In this document: in pieces, positions 58,037 to 60,473 of the stretch
Layout: the number at the start of each line of letters is the position of its first letter
Position numbering within the stretch: position 1 is the stretch's first letter
NCBI GenBank assembly: GCA_913062815.1
Contig: CAJXWZ010000029.1
Location: forward strand, 1-60,473
Direction: 5' to 3'
Length of the DNA: 60,473 nt
Origin: an uncultured Colwellia sp.
Lineage (GTDB): Bacteria; Pseudomonadota; Gammaproteobacteria; Enterobacterales; Alteromonadaceae
Notes under the pieces: generated by a model
Told to the model about the DNA's origin: nothing
What the model saw: only the letters and a program-made list of their open reading frames with translations
Databases searched by the model: none
Translations under genes and position numbers: made by a program

Positions 58037-59433
58037 GATACTTGTTCCTGCTCGGTTTTACTTACAAGGTATTCATCAGTTTGAAATTGTTTTGCAAAAA
58101 GTCGATAAGAAATTGCTGCCATAACAAGGTTGCCTAGTAAAGCACCGATAAAGAAACCATTTAATCCATAAAAGTAACTACCAATGTACGCTAATGGAAC
58201 ATAACAAACGAACAACCGTACAATACTTAAAATTAATGCAACCATCGGCTTATGCAGCGCATTAAAAGAAGAGTTAGTTAAGACAATAACGCCTTGTAAG
58301 CCATAACCTAGCGGTAAGACCCAAATAAAGAGCACTATGATATCAGCTACTTGTTGTTCTTTGGCAAAGGCACTAGCGATCCATGGAGCCGCAATCACGA
58401 GCAATACATAAATAAGCACTTGCCAAAATAAAACAAACCTAATTGATCTCTTAAAAGCTTGTTCAACTCGATGCATATGGCCGGCACCATAATTTTGGCT
58501 AATGAATGGCGGCAGAGTCATCGACATTGCTAGCACAACTAGCATAGCAATGGATTCTATTCTTGAACCAACACCAAACCCTGCTACAGCAGACTCTCCA
58601 TATCCTGCAGCAATAGCAGTCATAACTGCTGCAGCAATTGGCGTCAACATATTCGCACCTGCTGCCGGCAAACCAATTTTTAAAATTCCTCGACAAGCAT
58701 TAATTAACTGTTTAATAGGAACAAAGTGACTGTGAATTAAGTTTTTCTGTTTAATTAAAATATGTAAAACAAAAGCGAAACCAAACAGCCAAGAAATTAA
58801 CGTCGCAATTGCTGCACCTTGTAGTCCCATTGCAGGTATTGGGCCAAACCCAAAGATAAAAATGGGATCAAGTATCGCATTGATTAAGCCTGCACTTCCC
58901 ATCACTATACTTGGCGTTTTTGTATCACCTGAGGCACGAAGTACAGCATTACCTATCATTGGCCCAATTAGACAGACACTGCCGAGATACCAAATATCTA
59001 TATATTGATGAATAAGAGGCAACAATGAAGATTCAGCACCAAGTAAAGTAAATAATTCATCAGTAAATATATAGCCAATAAAAGATAACCCAATAACAAC
59101 AATTGCGGCTAAATACAAAGCAGCTGTTGCAGAGTCCTTAGCAGCACCATGATCATTACGACCAAGAAACTTAGCAATGACGGCTGAAGTTCCTATTCCC
59201 AAACCAATCATCATGCTAATGACTGAAAAAGTAACAGGAAAAGTAAAACTAATTGCCGCTAAGGGTTGTGTGCCAAGCATACTAACAAAGAAAGTATCTA
59301 TGAGGTTAAAAGTCATCAATAAGATCATGCCGTAAATCATTGGGATGGTCATTCTTTTCAATGCACCATCAACAGGATCTGTGAGTAAGTTAACCGGTTG
59401 TTTAGTATTTTTTGCTATTTTATTTGTTGTCAT
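58033..59433 (-). CDS. MATE family efflux transporter
   Basis: 466 residues from ATG 59433, chosen because the family starts near [17 protein letters not shown]; the frame open to 59586 adds a hydrophobic stretch not expected in the family. Twelve membrane helices in two six-helix MatE repeats, the first with [18 protein letters not shown] and the second with [21 protein letters not shown] (each in part). It uses Na+ or H+ to export cationic drugs. No binding site for the initiating ribosome is clear at 59433. Confidence 0.9.
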   Translation of the reverse strand: MTTNKIAKNTKQPVNLLTDPVDGALKRMTIPMIYGMILLMTFNLIDTFFVSMLGTQPLAAISFTFPVTFSVISMMIGLGIGTSAVIAKFLGRNDHGAAKDSATAALYLAAIVVIGLSFIGYIFTDELFTLLGAESSLLPLIHQYIDIWYLGSVCLIGPMIGNAVLRASGDTKTPSIVMGSAGLINAILDPIFIFGFGPIPAMGLQGAAIATLISWLFGFAFVLHILIKQKNLIHSHFVPIKQLINACRGILKIGLPAAGANMLTPIAAAVMTAIAAGYGESAVAGFGVGSRIESIAMLVVLAMSMTLPPFISQNYGAGHMHRVEQAFKRSIRFVLFWQVLIYVLLVIAAPWIASAFAKEQQVADIIVLFIWVLPLGYGLQGVIVLTNSSFNALHKPMVALILSIVRLFVCYVPLAYIGSYFYGLNGFFIGALLGNLVMAAISYRLFAKQFQTDEYLVSKTEQEQVS

Positions 59434-59848
59434 TAAAAAACTTAATAAAGAGGGTGCTTGGTAAGCATATTTGTAAGCGACGTCTATTGTAATCAAAACC
59501 AAAAGAAATGCACAGTAAATGCAAACAATTGTACTTGTGGTTAAAAAACAAACCAAATAGTCAATAAAGCAACAAATTATGACCATCTATTTGTTTTTGC
59601 TACTAAAATTAGAACAAACAAATAACTATTGGCTTGACTGCAGGCTAAGTAAATCGTTGATGAAACGACTTCTTACAAATTAACTAACATAGTTATCCAC
59701 AACTTCGGTGGATAACTATGTTTTTAATGATTGTAACTCACTTGTTTAAACAGTGATTACAAAACTACCAATAAATGCCGATAAACTAACATTTATGAAC
59801 GCAATTTAAGCAAACAAACTAATAAATGATTTTTTTCTTATTTTTGTG
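59434..59848. other. Intergenic region between the MATE gene and the tRNA cluster
   Basis: 415 bases. It contains a perfect 15-bp hairpin at 59686-59722 and, at its right end, the tRNA promoter. The left part (59434-59685) has a short hydrophobic minus-strand frame without a ribosome binding site and no other feature. Confidence 0.5.
59686..59725 (+). terminator. 15-bp hairpin with T-tail, built on DnaA-box-like sequence
   Basis: Stem AACATAGTTATCCAC / GTGGATAACTATGTT, 7-base loop AACTTCG, then TTTTT on the plus strand. It contains TTATCCACA at 59693-59701, a perfect DnaA box, and TTATCCACC on the other strand, one base off. No plus-strand gene precedes it, so what it would terminate is unclear. 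Confidence 0.6.
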
Positions 59849-59877
59849 TTGACACATTGGCAACACCTCTTTATTAT
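59849..59877 (+). promoter_or_regulatory. Near-consensus sigma-70 promoter of the tRNA-Asn cluster
   Basis: -35 TTGACA (59849-59854), 17-base spacer, -10 TATTAT (59872-59877). It is followed by a GC-rich stretch TCCGCCCCG at the expected start point; such a discriminator is typical of promoters under stringent control by ppGpp and DksA. The first tRNA begins about 35 bases downstream. Confidence 0.8.
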
Positions 59878-59912
59878 TCCGCCCCGTTAGCCAAGTTGCT
59901 TGGCAAAACGAT

Positions 59913-59988
59913 TCCCCAATAGCTCAGTTGGTAGAGCGATGGACTGTTAATCCATGTGTCACTGGTTCGAGCCCAGTTTGGGGAGCCA
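59913..59988 (+). tRNA. tRNA-Asn (anticodon GTT)
   Basis: 76 bases with all four arms: acceptor TCCCCAA / TTGGGGA, D-arm GCTC / GAGC, anticodon stem ATGGA / TCCAT with loop CTGTTAA, T-arm ACTGG-TTCGAGC-CCAGT, discriminator G, and CCA encoded in the gene. Confidence 0.96.
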
Positions 59989-60028
59989 CATTAAACTTCA
60001 ATAATAAACAGAAGTTAAAAAAGTTTAT

Positions 60029-60104
60029 TCCCCAATAGCTCAGTTGGTAGAGCGATGGACTGTTAATCCATGTGTCACTGGTTCGAGCCCAGTTTGGGGA
60101 GCCA
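60029..60104 (+). tRNA. tRNA-Asn (anticodon GTT), second copy
   Basis: Identical to the first copy over all 76 bases, 116 bases downstream of it. Followed directly by a terminator. Confidence 0.96.
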
Positions 60105-60110
60105 CATCTG

Positions 60111-60140
60111 AAGGCTACGAGAAATCGTAGCCTTTTTTTT
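60111..60140 (+). terminator. Rho-independent terminator after the second tRNA-Asn
   Basis: 8-bp stem GGCTACGA / TCGTAGCC closed by GAAA, followed by eight T. A copy at 60340-60369 has one base change (T to G) that removes the innermost pair. Confidence 0.85.
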
Positions 60141-60246
60141 ATCTAAATAAAAGCACCACAGCTCATCTGTCGCTGATTGATTTCTTAAACCCAGTTTAGA
60201 AATACAAATTAAGTATCAATGATAAGCAGGTGTTATAAAAGTTTCT

Positions 60247-60333
60247 TCCCCCCTAGCTCAGCTGGTTGCACGATGGACTGTACTCTCGTAACAACATCAT
60301 GTGTCACTGGTTCGAGCCCAGTTTGGGGAGCCA
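60247..60333 (+). pseudogene. tRNA-Asn pseudogene with altered anticodon arm
   Basis: 87 bases derived from the tRNA-Asn gene: the T-arm, acceptor 3' strand and CCA are unchanged. The acceptor has two mismatches (TCCCCCC against TTGGGGA), the D-stem is broken (GCTC against GCAC), and the anticodon region between GATGGACTGT and ATGTGTC is replaced by 17 bases instead of 6. The cloverleaf is not maintained, so a normal tRNA-Asn is not expected. Confidence 0.8.
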
Positions 60334-60473
60334 CATCTGAAGGCTACGAGAAAGCGTAGCCTTTTTTTTATCTAAATAAAAGCACCACAGCTCATCTGTC
60401 GCTGATTGATTTCTTAAACCCAGTTTAGAAATACAAATTAAGTATCAATGATAAGCAGGTGTTATAAAAGTTT

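Larger units (their letters stand above)
60029..60473 (+). repeat. Tandem duplication of tRNA-Asn plus its downstream spacer
   Basis: The second tRNA with its terminator and about 100 bases of spacer is repeated. The interval between matching points is 218 bases before the anticodon and 229 after it, because the second unit carries an 11-base net insertion. The spacer copies (from 60105 and 60334) differ at one visible base. The second unit runs to the window edge, so more copies may follow. Confidence 0.9.

Noticed and set aside
58033..59586. 517-codon version of the MATE transporter
   Set aside because: The extra 51 residues form a hydrophobic stretch absent from the family, and the conserved start fits ATG 59433.

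Overview
The window looks like chromosomal DNA of an AT-rich, cold-marine gammaproteobacterium of the Colwellia / Alteromonadales type. This is inferred from gene content and gene order, not from a database search. The signs are an FNR-linked cbb3 oxidase cluster (ccoNOQP-ccoH-ccoI-ccoS-SafE-fnr-uspE-ttcA), the yafS/gloB/mltD neighbourhood, pheST-ihfA, a TonB-dependent receptor with an Alteromonadales-type plug, and the regulatory part of the proteobacterial dedicated sortase (Pds) system.

Layout. 0-1.3 kb: the right end of an IS3-family element cuts a CHASE-GGDEF gene inside its GGDEF domain. 1.4-6.1 kb: a GNAT acetyltransferase, then pdsO divergent from pdsR-pdsS, with no sortase or sortase target nearby. 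6.3-13 kb: a small Cys protein, a glycerate-kinase-like P-loop kinase, an acidic DUF4397-like lipoprotein, a Nif3 protein and a TonB-dependent receptor. 13-17 kb: yafS, gloB, mltD and an unknown lipoprotein. 17.7-27.9 kb: the cbb3 oxidase structural and assembly genes behind an FNR-type box, a clearly decayed fnr pseudogene, then uspE and ttcA. 27.9-38.4 kb (minus strand): an unusual four-gene unit encoding a TPR/beta-barrel protein (SLAM-like architecture), a FecR-domain protein, a 1901-residue lipoprotein with 11 cadherin/Ig-like repeats and a C-terminal propeller, and a CHASE2 adenylate cyclase. 38.4-47.2 kb (minus): a Bax-type glucosaminidase, a membrane protein, a LysE exporter, a DUF1415 protein, an Atm1-type ABC exporter, ihfA, pheT and pheS. 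47.7-59.4 kb: dld, an AmiD-like amidase fused to a serine hydrolase, alr, queE, queC, a small protein, uvrB and a MATE exporter. 59.7-60.5 kb: a DnaA-box hairpin, a near-consensus promoter, two tRNA-Asn genes and a third, damaged tRNA-Asn copy in a 229-bp tandem duplication that runs to the window edge.

How the genes work together. ccoNOQP encode the oxidase, and ccoH, ccoI and ccoS its copper supply and assembly. The operon keeps an FNR-like operator although the fnr gene that normally lies four genes downstream is dead here. The 27.9-38.4 kb unit reads as an envelope signalling system: a giant lipoprotein, perhaps displayed on the surface by the TPR/barrel protein, plus a periplasmic FecR protein and a membrane cyclase that could turn an envelope signal into cAMP. 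That model is inference from gene order and domain architecture and is the most interesting lead in the window.
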